A stretch of 64,000 bases of DNA from Methanocella conradii HZ254 (GTDB lineage: Archaea; Halobacteriota; Methanocellia; Methanocellales; Methanocellaceae): assembly GCF_000251105.1 (NCBI RefSeq), contig NC_017034.1:1674001-1738000 (forward strand), read 5' to 3'. Shown piece by piece: positions 22,150 to 31,302 of the stretch. Within the stretch, counting starts at the first letter, position 1, and every line of letters begins with the position of its first letter. The notes beneath the pieces were generated by a model that was not told where the DNA came from, did not search any database, and worked only from the letters and a program-made list of their open reading frames with translations. The position numbers and the translations under genes are program-made.

Positions 22150-23565
22150 ATGGCGCTCAGGTTCTATAATACGCTGACCTCGAAGATAGAGGACTTCGTG
22201 CCCATCAACGACAAAGAAGTCAAGATGTACGTGTGCGGCCCCACTGTCTACGATTACTGCCACATGGGACACGCCAGGGCCTACGTCGTCTTTGACACCA
22301 TCCGGCGATACCTCCAGTATAAGGGCTATAAGGTCACCTATGTTCAGAACTTCACGGATATAGACGACAAGATACTGAGGAGGGCGGCTGAGCTGAATGT
22401 GCCTCCCCTGGAGCTTGCGGAGAAGTTCATCGAGGCCTATTTTGAGGACATGGATCGCCTGAACATATTGCGTGCTGACTACTACCCCAGGGTTAGCCAG
22501 AACATCCCTTCGATAATTAAGATGATAGAGGCGCTGGTGGATAAGGGCTACGCATACGTTTCGGATGGGAGCGTATACTTTAGCGTTGATAGGATGGCTG
22601 ATAAGGTGGGGGTCCTGTCGCACCAGTCTTATGACGCCTTGAAGGTGGGGGCGAGGGTAGAAGTTGATGAGCGTAAGCGGAACCCTATGGACTTCGTGCT
22701 CTGGAAAGCCTCGAAGCCCGGGGAGGCCATCTCCTGGGATAGCCCGTGGGGCCCCGGCAGGCCAGGCTGGCACATCGAGTGCTCGGCGATGTCTCTTCAA
22801 GCCCTGGGCCCGAACATAGACATCCACGGCGGCGGCATGGACCTGATATTTCCGCACCACGAGTCTGAGATAATGCAGACGGAAGCGTATACGGGTAAGC
22901 CTCCATTCGCAAGGTACTGGATACATAATGGCTTCATGCTAATCAACAAGGAAAAGATGTCCAAATCGCTGGGTAACTTTTTCCTGGTCAGGGACGTCCT
23001 TAAGATATACTCGCCGGACGTTGTTCGTTTGTTCATATTAAATACCCACTACCAGAGCCCTCTCGATTTCAGCGACGCCGCCCTTGATGATACCAGGCGT
23101 GGGCTGGAGCGCATTAGAAATGCCCTCGCGGGCGTGGAAAACCGCCTAAGGAGCCCGCTACAAGGCGCTACAAGGATAGCTGGAGCGCGCAGCCGCCTTG
23201 AGGAGAGCAGAAAAAGGTTTGAAGAGCGAATGGACGATAATCTCGACACGAGAGAAGCTATAGCTGAGATATTCGAGCTAACGAGAGACGTGAACAGGTG
23301 GCTGGCCGAGGGAGACATGCCGGCGGAAGAATGGAGAGAGGTGCTCGACCTCTACGGGGTATACTCGAGCGTGCTGGGCATCAAATGGTCTGGCCCCATG
23401 GACGGGCTATTCGCATCCGAGCTGCTCCAGCTTATCGTGGAGATAAGGGATGCGGTTCGCAAGAAAAAGGACTATGAGACCTCGGACATGATAAGGAAGC
23501 GGCTCAAAGAGCTTGGCATCGCCATTGAAGACACAAAAGAGGGCACAAAAATAAAGCGTATATAA
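22150..23565 (+). CDS. cysS: Cysteinyl-tRNA synthetase
   Basis: Charges tRNA-Cys. The 471-aa class I enzyme has the HIGH-like HMGHARAYVVFD (about residue 38), zinc-ligand residues in YVCGPTVYDYCHMGH and HIECSAMS, and the KMSKS loop (EKMSKSLGNF). The C-terminal part is helical and recognises the anticodon stem. A GAGGT ribosome binding site lies just upstream of the ATG. Its presence suggests direct Cys-tRNA formation here, without needing the SepRS/SepCysS route. Confidence 0.96.
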   Translation: MALRFYNTLTSKIEDFVPINDKEVKMYVCGPTVYDYCHMGHARAYVVFDTIRRYLQYKGYKVTYVQNFTDIDDKILRRAAELNVPPLELAEKFIEAYFEDMDRLNILRADYYPRVSQNIPSIIKMIEALVDKGYAYVSDGSVYFSVDRMADKVGVLSHQSYDALKVGARVEVDERKRNPMDFVLWKASKPGEAISWDSPWGPGRPGWHIECSAMSLQALGPNIDIHGGGMDLIFPHHESEIMQTEAYTGKPPFARYWIHNGFMLINKEKMSKSLGNFFLVRDVLKIYSPDVVRLFILNTHYQSPLDFSDAALDDTRRGLERIRNALAGVENRLRSPLQGATRIAGARSRLEESRKRFEERMDDNLDTREAIAEIFELTRDVNRWLAEGDMPAEEWREVLDLYGVYSSVLGIKWSGPMDGLFASELLQLIVEIRDAVRKKKDYETSDMIRKRLKELGIAIEDTKEGTKIKRI

Positions 23566-23582
23566 AAATGGTTCAGGCAGGA

Positions 23583-24935
23583 TTATGCCTGAACCTCGGA
23601 GTACGCGGGGTATTGAATGTACCCGGGATATGCCGGGTACGGGTATGTCGGGTATATGGGATACGGGTAGCCTGGATACGCCGTGCCCGGCCCTGGATAT
23701 ACTGGCCCTGGCGTCGGCTTTACAGGCTCCACGGGCTTCTTGCCATTCATGAAGTCGATGGCGCCCTTCACGTTTATCCTGCCGTAGCCATAGTCGTTAT
23801 TCGGGCACTTGCTGCCCTCTGGCTTAGCGGTCTTCTCCAGTATCTCCTTAGCCCTCTGCGGCGTAAGCTTGGGGTCCATCTGCACGAGGAGGGCGATGGA
23901 GCCGGATACCATCGGGCATGCCATCGACGTGCCGCTCATCTTTATATAATACTTATCGATGGCCTTATTATTCATTATCCCCGCCGCCCTGCATGATATG
24001 ATGTCCTTGCCAGGGGCGGTGATGTCAGGCTTTATCCGGCCATCCTTCGTAGGCCCTCTAGAGCTGAATGATGCTATCATGTCGCCCTTATCAGTCGCGC
24101 CCACCGTGATGGCGTCAGGGCTATCGCTGGGGCATCCGATGGTCTGCCTGCCTGGCCCGCTGTTGCCCGCCGCGCACACCACGATCTTGCCGTTCTTTAC
24201 AGCTTTAGATATGAGGTCGTCAATGGCCTGCGAGTGCTCGTCAGAGCCGAGGGACATGGATATTATCTGCGCATCGCTCCTGGCAGCGTAGTCTAATCCC
24301 TTCATTATGGTGGAGAGGTTCCCCGAGCCGTCATTGCCCAGCACTTTGATGCCTATGAACTCCACTTCTGGCGCGACTCCCTTATACTTGCCATTCGACG
24401 CTGCGCCGGAGCCGCCGATTATCCCGGCGCAGTGGGTCCCATGGCCATGGTCATCGTATGGCGTGTTCCTGCCATTTACGAAGTCCTTCCATTCGACGAC
24501 CCTGCCCTTAAGGTCGGGATGGCTCGCATCTATTCCAGTATCGACTAAAGCTACTTTTACGCCTTTCCCTGTATAGCCCAGATCCCATACTTGCGGGACG
24601 CCCATGATACCCGTAGCCTTATCCAGCGACACGCTGAACGTGACGTCCTTCTCGACGTATTTCACGTCCTTGAGCGCTTTGAGGCTGTCGGCGTTACCGC
24701 TGGGCATGCTTATGGCCACGCCATTAATGGCATCATACCTGTAGATTATCCGTGCATTATAATCCGACGCGAAGCTCGTTATTTGGTCATCTAAGGCATT
24801 TACCATGCTGTTACTTTCATTGAAGACCACGATGTACGTATTTGAGTCGTTCGCACGCGTTGCGGCCGCAGGCGTGCCAGCGTTTGCGAGCATTGCCCCG
24901 GCAAGCAGTATTATGCTAATGATGACGGCAGCCAA
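23583..24935 (-). CDS. Secreted subtilisin-like serine protease (S8)
   Basis: A 450-aa secreted protease. After the signal peptide comes an inhibitor-I9-type propeptide (TYIVVFNESN to VEKDVTFS), then the peptidase. Catalytic residues appear as VALVDTGID (Asp ~131), HGHGTHCAGI (His ~165), AAGNSG (oxyanion Asn) and GTSMACPMVSG (Ser ~336). The C-terminal 45 residues are Pro/Gly/Tyr-rich, probably a disordered stalk. The TTG start at 24935 would give a signal peptide without basic residues. An ATT at 24950 adds KKRIL and is eight bases from a strong GGGAGG, so translation may begin there. Confidence 0.93.
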   Translation of the reverse strand: MAAVIISIILLAGAMLANAGTPAAATRANDSNTYIVVFNESNSMVNALDDQITSFASDYNARIIYRYDAINGVAISMPSGNADSLKALKDVKYVEKDVTFSVSLDKATGIMGVPQVWDLGYTGKGVKVALVDTGIDASHPDLKGRVVEWKDFVNGRNTPYDDHGHGTHCAGIIGGSGAASNGKYKGVAPEVEFIGIKVLGNDGSGNLSTIMKGLDYAARSDAQIISMSLGSDEHSQAIDDLISKAVKNGKIVVCAAGNSGPGRQTIGCPSDSPDAITVGATDKGDMIASFSSRGPTKDGRIKPDITAPGKDIISCRAAGIMNNKAIDKYYIKMSGTSMACPMVSGSIALLVQMDPKLTPQRAKEILEKTAKPEGSKCPNNDYGYGRINVKGAIDFMNGKKPVEPVKPTPGPVYPGPGTAYPGYPYPIYPTYPYPAYPGYIQYPAYSEVQA

Positions 24936-25192
24936 TATTCGTTTTTTAATTGATTACCCCTCCCGGTGGTTGTATTCCTGGTAATTTCACCATTTATTAA
25001 ATACTTTCTCGATTAATCGAATTATTTTCGCTTACATGCCTTGATATTTCAATTTGTTTAACTATTCGCTCATTTACGATTAAATATGGTATTATTTGCA
25101 AAAATAGCAAGAAAGATGGCCTAGTATTGCTTAGATAGTGGTAAGATAGCGCCATAAAATTTTAATTAGAATAGCTACATTAAGTGAAATTA

Positions 25193-25226
25193 ATGGGACA
25201 GGCACAAAATAGCTTGCCTGCCCCAT
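25193..25226. other. Hairpin in the subtilase/PAS intergenic region
   Basis: ATGGGACAGGCA (25193-25204) pairs with TGCCTGCCCCAT (25215-25226) with one mismatch and a 10-nt loop. The 432-bp gap 24936-25367 has no gene; this hairpin and the repeats at 25293-25360 are its notable features. It could be a terminator, a protein site or part of a small RNA. Confidence 0.45.
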
Positions 25227-25268
25227 AATTTCTAGGGGGGCATAATCAATAACTTACTATGAACCTAA

Positions 25269-25360
25269 CGTATATATAGTTATCGGTCATTGCATAACAT
25301 ATCTGTATAACAACATCGTATAACAATATCAATTGAGCCTATAACAATATCAGTTGAGCC
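25269..25360 (+). promoter_or_regulatory. Promoter and tandem repeats upstream of PAS regulator
   Basis: A TATA-like GTATATATAG (25270-25279) lies about 90 bp before the gene. Downstream come repeats beginning (C/T)ATAACA: 13-bp units at 25293 and 25306, then two 21-bp copies (25319-25339 and 25340-25360) that differ by one base and end in TTGAGCC. Being between the predicted transcription start and the ATG, they could be a roadblock operator, perhaps for the encoded regulator itself. Confidence 0.5.
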
Positions 25361-25367
25361 ATAAAAC

Positions 25368-26348
25368 ATGAACGTAAGCAGAAAAGAGCTTTCGAGCATT
25401 AAAGGGATATTGAAAGAAAACCCCTATGGGATGACGGTCACCGAGATATCCAGAGCAGTAAAGATGAACAGGCATTCGGTGGCCAAGTATCTCGAGGTTC
25501 TGGTCGCCACAGGACATGTTGAGATGAAGGCCTTTGGCCAATCCAAAGTTTACTATTTATCCCAACGAGTGCCACTGTCAGCGATGCTAAGCTTTTCCTC
25601 AGATATGATAGCCATCGTGGATAAGAACATGAGGGTACAGAACGTAAACGATAAGTTCCTGGAATTCATGGGGCTAACCCGAAAGGAGGCGCTCAATAAG
25701 GATATCCATGACGTTTCTCAGCTTATGAAGGTGGAGCCGCCCATAATGCCACAAATAATGGCCGCCTTGAATGGCAAAGAGCAGTCGCTGGAAGCATTTT
25801 ATCATAGAGGGGGAGAGGTCTACTACTATTTTATCATCAAGTTCTTACCTACGGCCTTTGAGGATGGAGAAATAGGCGCTGCCCTGGTCATGAGCGACAT
25901 CACGGAGAAGAGGCGCATCGAGAATGAGATAAAGGAGAGCGAGGAAAAGTTCAGGAATCTCGCCGAGACGGTGGCCGGTGGTATCATGATCGTGCAGAAT
26001 AAAAAGATAGCTTATGCCAATAAAGCCGCCAGTAGAATAACTGGCTATCGGGTGGAAGAATTAATAGGTAAGAGCATGCAGGAGCTCATACACCCTGACC
26101 ATTTTGGCGTTCTAAAAGAGTTGAGGCTGGACTATGCCAGGGATAGCGACAGCTGCCCTAGAATGCCCTATGAGATAATGATCGTGGATAAGAGAGGTGA
26201 GACCCGGTGGATAGAGCTTACTCTCGGATATATGCGTATCAACGGCCGCCCCGCCATCATTAAGGCTTTCTTTGATATAACGAGGCGAAAGAAGGCTGAG
26301 GAGGCTTTGCTTAAGGAGCGTAGTGAGCTTGAGGCGCGGGTGAAGTAG
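25368..26348 (+). CDS. HTH-PAS-PAS regulator without kinase domain
   Basis: A 326-aa protein. Residues 1-65 form a winged helix (MTVTEISRAVKMNRHSVAKY). Two PAS domains follow, roughly 70-185 and 195-312, each ending in the DITEKRR/DITRRKKAEE linker seen in sensory proteins. The protein ends in a short charged helix with no histidine kinase or GGDEF domain. It probably binds DNA directly in response to a ligand or cofactor in the PAS domains. Direct repeats upstream (25293-25360) could be its own binding site. Confidence 0.85.
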   Translation: MNVSRKELSSIKGILKENPYGMTVTEISRAVKMNRHSVAKYLEVLVATGHVEMKAFGQSKVYYLSQRVPLSAMLSFSSDMIAIVDKNMRVQNVNDKFLEFMGLTRKEALNKDIHDVSQLMKVEPPIMPQIMAALNGKEQSLEAFYHRGGEVYYYFIIKFLPTAFEDGEIGAALVMSDITEKRRIENEIKESEEKFRNLAETVAGGIMIVQNKKIAYANKAASRITGYRVEELIGKSMQELIHPDHFGVLKELRLDYARDSDSCPRMPYEIMIVDKRGETRWIELTLGYMRINGRPAIIKAFFDITRRKKAEEALLKERSELEARVK

Positions 26349-26394
26349 CGAGCCGTGGATGGCACATAAAGAAAAGCAGAGAAAAGACAAACTT

Positions 26395-27372
26395 TTAATG
26401 CATAGTGTCTCTTTTTTTCCTTAAATGCTCATAGCCTCTACATGTGATGGGCCTCCTGGCCCCACTATCGTCAAGCGTGAGGCCCTCGGGAACGACCCTT
26501 CCGATTACCGTATATTCTACGTCCTTGACCTTATCCAGGCCAGTAGGGCTCATTGTGAATAAAAGCTCGAACTCCCCGCCAAAGCAAATGGCCATGTCAA
26601 GCAGCTCGCCCCTGTCCTTTGCCAGTTTTTTGGCTTCCTCACGAACGGGCAGCCTATCGGCATCCACGAGAAAGCCGACATGGCTGGAGCTAGATAGCTC
26701 AAAGATGGACTTGCCGAGGCCATCGCTCACGTCCATCATGGCAGTGACCTCCGGGTACTTAGAAAGCCTGACGCCCTCCTCTATCCTGGGCTTCGGCCTA
26801 AAAAAGCCGTCGATGAGCACTTTTTTATCCTCTTCTGGCGCCTCCCTGCCCTCGATGAGCACCTTATAGGCGGCGGCTGGCGTGCCCAGATAGCCGGTAA
26901 CGCATAGCAGGTCGCCCACCTTAGCGCCAGACCTTAGCTTCACCTTATCCTTGTCTACCCGGCCCAGCGCAGTCGTTACGATGGTCAGCTCGGCGTGCTG
27001 GTCCGTGTCGCCGCCCACTACTTCCGTGCCATAGGCTCGGGCGCAGTCCCTCATCCCGCGGGCTATGCCCTCGATGAAGCTCATTTCCGTCTCGCCAGGG
27101 ATGCCCATGGCTGCCACCACCCCTGTGGGCCTGGCACCCATGGCTGCCACGTCGCTCAGGCTGACCGCCACGCTCATCCACCCGATATCCTCTCCCGACA
27201 TCTCACGGGGGAAATCCGTGGTACGGTGAAGCATGTCGGTGGTCACCACGAGGTAGTCAACGCCGTTGTCTAGCACCGCGCAATCGTCTCCCAGGTACTT
27301 TGAGCCCAGTATCTGGGCGATGCGCCGTATAATCCCAATCTCGCCAACCTCGTTCGCCTTCAACCCCATCAC
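26395..27372 (-). CDS. thiL: Thiamine-monophosphate kinase
   Basis: Makes thiamine diphosphate from thiamine monophosphate and ATP, the cofactor of the Por enzyme encoded nearby. The 325-aa product shows GDDCAVLD near the N-terminus, MSVAVSLSDVAAMGARP, the VVGGDTDQ metal-binding segment and AMMDVSDGLGKS. It overlaps the upstream acetyltransferase by four bases (ATGA), so the two are translationally coupled. Confidence 0.94.
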   Translation of the reverse strand: MMGLKANEVGEIGIIRRIAQILGSKYLGDDCAVLDNGVDYLVVTTDMLHRTTDFPREMSGEDIGWMSVAVSLSDVAAMGARPTGVVAAMGIPGETEMSFIEGIARGMRDCARAYGTEVVGGDTDQHAELTIVTTALGRVDKDKVKLRSGAKVGDLLCVTGYLGTPAAAYKVLIEGREAPEEDKKVLIDGFFRPKPRIEEGVRLSKYPEVTAMMDVSDGLGKSIFELSSSSHVGFLVDADRLPVREEAKKLAKDRGELLDMAICFGGEFELLFTMSPTGLDKVKDVEYTVIGRVVPEGLTLDDSGARRPITCRGYEHLRKKRDTMH

Positions 27373-28325
27373 TTCATGTAGCGTAATAAGATGCTTCTCG
27401 AGCCTTTTACGGTGACGTCAAGCCTGTCCGCCATCAAGCCATAGTCTTCGGCCGTCATTAGCATGTTTGCGTATTTTATGCCTCGATTGTGTAATGTAGT
27501 GAGCGCCGCAGCCGCCAGCTCAAAGGCGTCGGCCTCCCTGGACCAGGCGTACACGTCCGCCCTGGACGGCTCCGCGTCAAACTCGAGGAAAGCAAGAAGG
27601 GATGAATGGCCATTAACCTTCATGAAGGCGCTATTACGCCCGTTGAGCATAAACTCGGGGATAGCGTAGTCAACGGCTTGCTCGAATATATGGTATGCAG
27701 AGCTTTGATGGCGGCCCAGGCGCATAGGCATGCCACGCGTGAACGATGCCAGCTTCATGGGCGGCTTCATGCGAGATATCTTAACATCGTACGCCTTTGT
27801 GGCGGCTTCTGCCTCCACCATTGTGCCCGAGCGCTCGAATCCACACTTCTCATAAAAGCCCTCGTTTGCCTGGCTCGAGGTCACCGTGACCGTATCACAC
27901 TCCTGCTTCTTCGCGATCTCAATGGCCTTATCGACGAGGGCCTTTCCTATGCCCTGGCCCGTAAAGCCTTTTCTCACATAGAGGAGGCCGATATGAAGGT
28001 TCTTGCCAAAAGGAGGGCCCTCCTGGCCCATGAACAGCTCCATCTCGCCGACGAGAAGGTCTCCCTGCTGGGCTACAATGGGAATATGATTATTTAATAA
28101 TAAATAGTTTAAGTGAATTGAGCACGTTTCGACGCTCATCCAGGGGCCTCCGAATCCCCAGCGCTCGCTAAGCGATAATGCCCCATAGGGCACGTCGAAC
28201 TGCCCGTTGCCTATCTTCCGGTACCAGCGGTCTACGTATGACCGGTGTATGTCGCTTATCTGCTGCGCATCTTCCAGGTACCCATGTCGAAGGCTTATAG
28301 GCAAGCCTTTATTATCCGCATTCAT
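27369..28325 (-). CDS. GNAT-family N-acetyltransferase with extra C-terminal region
   Basis: A 318-aa protein. The GNAT core (about residues 80-190) contains the acetyl-CoA loop GFTGQGIGKALV and the late motif ANEGFYEKCGFERSG. The C-terminal 120 residues have no recognised motif and may form a second GNAT-like fold. Substrate unknown. It is in a three-gene operon with overlapping ends: flavoprotein, this gene, then thiL. Confidence 0.8.
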   Translation of the reverse strand: MNADNKGLPISLRHGYLEDAQQISDIHRSYVDRWYRKIGNGQFDVPYGALSLSERWGFGGPWMSVETCSIHLNYLLLNNHIPIVAQQGDLLVGEMELFMGQEGPPFGKNLHIGLLYVRKGFTGQGIGKALVDKAIEIAKKQECDTVTVTSSQANEGFYEKCGFERSGTMVEAEAATKAYDVKISRMKPPMKLASFTRGMPMRLGRHQSSAYHIFEQAVDYAIPEFMLNGRNSAFMKVNGHSSLLAFLEFDAEPSRADVYAWSREADAFELAAAALTTLHNRGIKYANMLMTAEDYGLMADRLDVTVKGSRSILLRYMK

Positions 28326-28888
28326 GCCTTAAGCTTCTTGATCAGCCATGCCATATTCTTTGCAAGGTTTTGGACGGTGCGGATGGCCTCCTCGTCATCT
28401 TTGACCGACTCAGGGTTGAGGCCGTACCCCACGTTCCAGTAGGTCGAGCCGGGCACTATCATCCCGTTTATGAAGAAGAAATAGTTTAGCTGGGCGAAAG
28501 TGAAATTCGCTCCCGCCCTGCGTGCTACGGCTATGGCGGCGCCCACCTTGCGCTCAAACGCCCTGGTCTTGATGCCAATATAGCCCGCCCTGTCGAGGAG
28601 CGCCATGACCTGTGGGGCAGCGGAGCCGAAGTATACGGGGCTTCCCACGATTATGCCGTCCGCTGCGACCATCTTTTCATATATTTCCTGAAAATCGTCC
28701 TCGATGCGGCAGTTAAACAATTCAGCGCAGGCATTGCACGCCTCGCACGGGGCGATCCGCTTATCGCCAAGCGTTATAAGCTCAACGTCGATGCCTTCCT
28801 TCTTCAGGGTCTCCAGAGCCTCGCTCACCAGGTAGCGCGTGTTGCTGATTGGGCGAGGACTACCCACGATTCCTACGACCTTGTACAT
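28322..28888 (-). CDS. Iron-sulfur flavoprotein (Isf-like)
   Basis: A 188-aa flavodoxin-fold protein with GSPRPISNTR near the N-terminus (FMN phosphate loop). The compact cysteine motif CEACNACAELFNC (C-x2-C-x2-C-x5-C) is the [4Fe-4S] site of methanogen Isf proteins, which carry electrons from ferredoxin and can reduce O2 or peroxide. PVYFGSAAPQ is the usual flavin-contact segment. It is first in the operon with the GNAT and thiL genes. Confidence 0.88.
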   Translation of the reverse strand: MYKVVGIVGSPRPISNTRYLVSEALETLKKEGIDVELITLGDKRIAPCEACNACAELFNCRIEDDFQEIYEKMVAADGIIVGSPVYFGSAAPQVMALLDRAGYIGIKTRAFERKVGAAIAVARRAGANFTFAQLNYFFFINGMIVPGSTYWNVGYGLNPESVKDDEEAIRTVQNLAKNMAWLIKKLKA

Positions 28889-28945
28889 GGCTATAACCCG
28901 TATATTTCATTTGTTTTCCTATATAATAAAGCCGAGCGCTACTCA

Positions 28946-29995
28946 TCAGAGTATAAGAACTTTTTTTGAAGCTATATCCTGCCATTGCCTGGAAAGCGGC
29001 TCAGGGTCGACTCCCGGGAACGTGTCTATTATGCATACATCGCAAGCCGGCACTGCCCTGTTTAGTTTCCTGAAGTCGCCGTGGTAGACGTCTAGCTCGA
29101 CATTTCCCGAAGCCCGTGCCACCAGCACCGGCTCATCGCCCACCCTGGGCAGAAGGCTTAAATCAGCCAGCCTATCAACAGCAATATTTAAAGCCCCTTT
29201 ATTGACCTCAAGGTTTATCAAAAGGTTTCTTATGGCAGGAAGCCATGCGTCATTCAGTATTACACGCCTAGCCCCGCCCAGGGCGGCCAGCAGCCCAAGC
29301 GTCCCCACGCTTGCAAACCCGTCTACAACAACAGCCCCCTCCAGCAATCCGTCCAAAAACAGCTTCTCGACCGCCTTCACCTTCACCGAATTGCTCCGCC
29401 AGAACTCGATGTGGCAGTCTGACTGGCTACGGTACAGGCAAAGGTCGCCCAGCAATGAGGATACCACGTCCGCCCTCACGTCACATCCACTCATCAATTC
29501 ATATACGTGAGGCTTCGAACTGGTATCGAGGATGCCTACGCTATCCGATGGCTTGCCGGTCCGCTTTAAAACGCCCTTGACCTCGGGCACTTCCTCTAAA
29601 ATGCGGTGGGCCACTGCCTTATCAACATTATCCAAAACCATGACTATGCTCTTTGGCGGAAGCCGTGGAGGCTCCACCATCGTAACCCCATAGCTGATGA
29701 GCGGCGTGCCCACGTCCTTCAGCGCCGCCCCAGCATCCTTAAAGCCGCTTTTTATCAAGATATCGAGCACATGGGCCATTGTATAGTCAAGATGCCGCTT
29801 GCCGCAAGCCGCGCATCGGCCATGGCCTGGCTCAAAGCCTAGCTCAACAAGCGGCGTCAGCTTATCGAGAGGCTTATCATGCCAGCATCTCTGGCATGGG
29901 GAATACATAGTATATGCCTGCCGTAGCGTCTCTTCTGCAGGCTTAATGCAATCCATGCTTCCGCAGGTCGGGCATTTTAGCTCCGATGGCATCAT
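28946..29995 (-). CDS. Zinc-ribbon plus methyltransferase-like protein
   Basis: About 349 aa. The N-terminal part has paired cysteines (CPTCGSMDC, CQRCW, CAACGKRH), suggesting one or two zinc ribbons. The C-terminal half has a SAM-fold-like segment VVDGFASVGTLGLLAALGG and a late DVCIIDTFPG. This could be an RNA or protein methyltransferase. I do not recognise the family. An ATG at 30079 precedes a TATA-like TTTATATTTATGG, so later ATGs (30025, or 29995/29992 after TTTATACAGG) are more plausible. Confidence 0.6.
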   Translation of the reverse strand: MMPSELKCPTCGSMDCIKPAEETLRQAYTMYSPCQRCWHDKPLDKLTPLVELGFEPGHGRCAACGKRHLDYTMAHVLDILIKSGFKDAGAALKDVGTPLISYGVTMVEPPRLPPKSIVMVLDNVDKAVAHRILEEVPEVKGVLKRTGKPSDSVGILDTSSKPHVYELMSGCDVRADVVSSLLGDLCLYRSQSDCHIEFWRSNSVKVKAVEKLFLDGLLEGAVVVDGFASVGTLGLLAALGGARRVILNDAWLPAIRNLLINLEVNKGALNIAVDRLADLSLLPRVGDEPVLVARASGNVELDVYHGDFRKLNRAVPACDVCIIDTFPGVDPEPLSRQWQDIASKKVLIL

Positions 29996-30098
29996 TAGGT
30001 GATACGCGGCGCCTGTATAAATCATTTCGGTAGCTGATCCCATAAATATAAAGCAAGCAGAAAAACCATTAAATATCATGCCACAGAACTAAAGTAAC

Positions 30099-30665
30099 GT
30101 GGTAGACGCATCCTTTTTATCAGACAGGGGCAACGTCTTCGAGGCGTTGCTTAAAGAGTATGGCTTCACGTGCCAGCAAGTCGGACCCCATGCTTTTGGG
30201 TCGCCGTTCTGCCAGCCGTCGAAGCTGTTCATCGTACCGTCGGGCTTCGCCGACCCAAAGTATTACAGGGTGTTGCCTGCCCTGGAAAAGAATAAGGAGA
30301 AAGTAGCGGGGTTTATCGAGAATGGCGGCATCGTGCTCGCCTACGGGGCAATGGTTGATGATTATGAGTATGATTGGCTGCCGATGAAGCTTAAATACCA
30401 TATGCACTTTAAGACAAAGAGCGTTCGCCTGGTAAGGCAGGACAGCCCGGCAGCATTGCTGGCAGCACCTGGCGAGAAGGACTGCGATGGCTATTTTACG
30501 GAGCATGATGGCGAGACGGCCATGGAGCTGGAAGACGGCAAGCCAGTGGTCGTTTATAAGAGGCATGGGAAAGGGCACATAATAGCGGCGGCGCTGCATG
30601 AGTACCCGGAAAGGGGGTTCATCGAATGGGCATGCTCGAAGGAGCGGAATAGCCTTAAGATATAG
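30099..30665 (+). CDS. Conserved hypothetical protein, possible amidotransferase-like fold
   Basis: A 188-aa protein starting with GTG. The alternation of strands and the segment FIENGGIVLAYGAMVDDY suggest a glutamine-amidotransferase-like or ThuA-like Rossmann fold, but no catalytic Cys-His-Glu triad is evident. HGKGHIIAAALHEYPERGF near the end supports that comparison. It is immediately upstream of the winged-helix gene that precedes mre11. Function not assigned. Confidence 0.6.
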   Translation: MVDASFLSDRGNVFEALLKEYGFTCQQVGPHAFGSPFCQPSKLFIVPSGFADPKYYRVLPALEKNKEKVAGFIENGGIVLAYGAMVDDYEYDWLPMKLKYHMHFKTKSVRLVRQDSPAALLAAPGEKDCDGYFTEHDGETAMELEDGKPVVVYKRHGKGHIIAAALHEYPERGFIEWACSKERNSLKI

Positions 30666-30674
30666 GGCGTTTCC

Positions 30675-31238
30675 ATGCCAAAGGAAGCGAAAGACATCAA
30701 GCAGATGTTCCTTCAGAAGAAGCCCTGCCAGATACTTTTAGCCGCCTATAGGCTCAAAAGGCCGTACGTATCAGCTTTAATGAAAGAGGCTGATACGACT
30801 TTTGCCCATACGGCCAACATCCTCTCGGACATGGAGTCCTATGGCCTGATCGAGTTCTCCATGGAGGGCAGGGCCAAGTATGTCAGGCTTACGGCGTCCG
30901 GCAGAGAGCTGGCCCGCTCGCTCAACTCGGTCGATGAGCTTCTGGGCGGTAAGCGGGTTTTCAGGAAAATCTACGCCCTCGAAAAGAGCATAGACCGGCT
31001 AGAAGAAAACTTGAGGTCTCCAATCCATGATGAAAGGTCTGAAAAGGCCAGAAGGAAGCAGCTAGAGGCAATTCTCGAGCGGGCCGGCACGCTCGAGGCC
31101 GAAGCCCTCCACTATAATAACGATACGCTGAACGTGGCCATGGCAAGGGTCAAGGAGAGGCTAGATTACCTTAAAACAAAAATTCAAAGGCATAAAACCA
31201 CACCGCAAGATACATTAGAAAAAGGGGCAGATAATTAG
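30675..31238 (+). CDS. Winged-helix (MarR-like) protein
   Basis: A 187-aa protein. Residues 20-80 form a winged helix (SALMKEADTTFAHTANILSDME, then GLIEFSMEGRAKYVRLTASG). A long Arg/Glu-rich coiled-coil region follows (about 95-175). It starts nine bases after the previous gene and lies 64 bp upstream of mre11, in the same direction. It could regulate the repair operon or belong to its transcript. Confidence 0.75.
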   Translation: MPKEAKDIKQMFLQKKPCQILLAAYRLKRPYVSALMKEADTTFAHTANILSDMESYGLIEFSMEGRAKYVRLTASGRELARSLNSVDELLGGKRVFRKIYALEKSIDRLEENLRSPIHDERSEKARRKQLEAILERAGTLEAEALHYNNDTLNVAMARVKERLDYLKTKIQRHKTTPQDTLEKGADN

Positions 31239-31302
31239 TTTCAGCATGCTTACACGATAATGATAAGTATGCATTTAAGCTACTACTGGTTGGTATTATC
31301 CT

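Noticed and set aside
22036..22926. 296-codon minus-strand ORF opposite cysS
   Set aside because: It is the antisense of a well-supported cysteinyl-tRNA synthetase and has no domain of its own.
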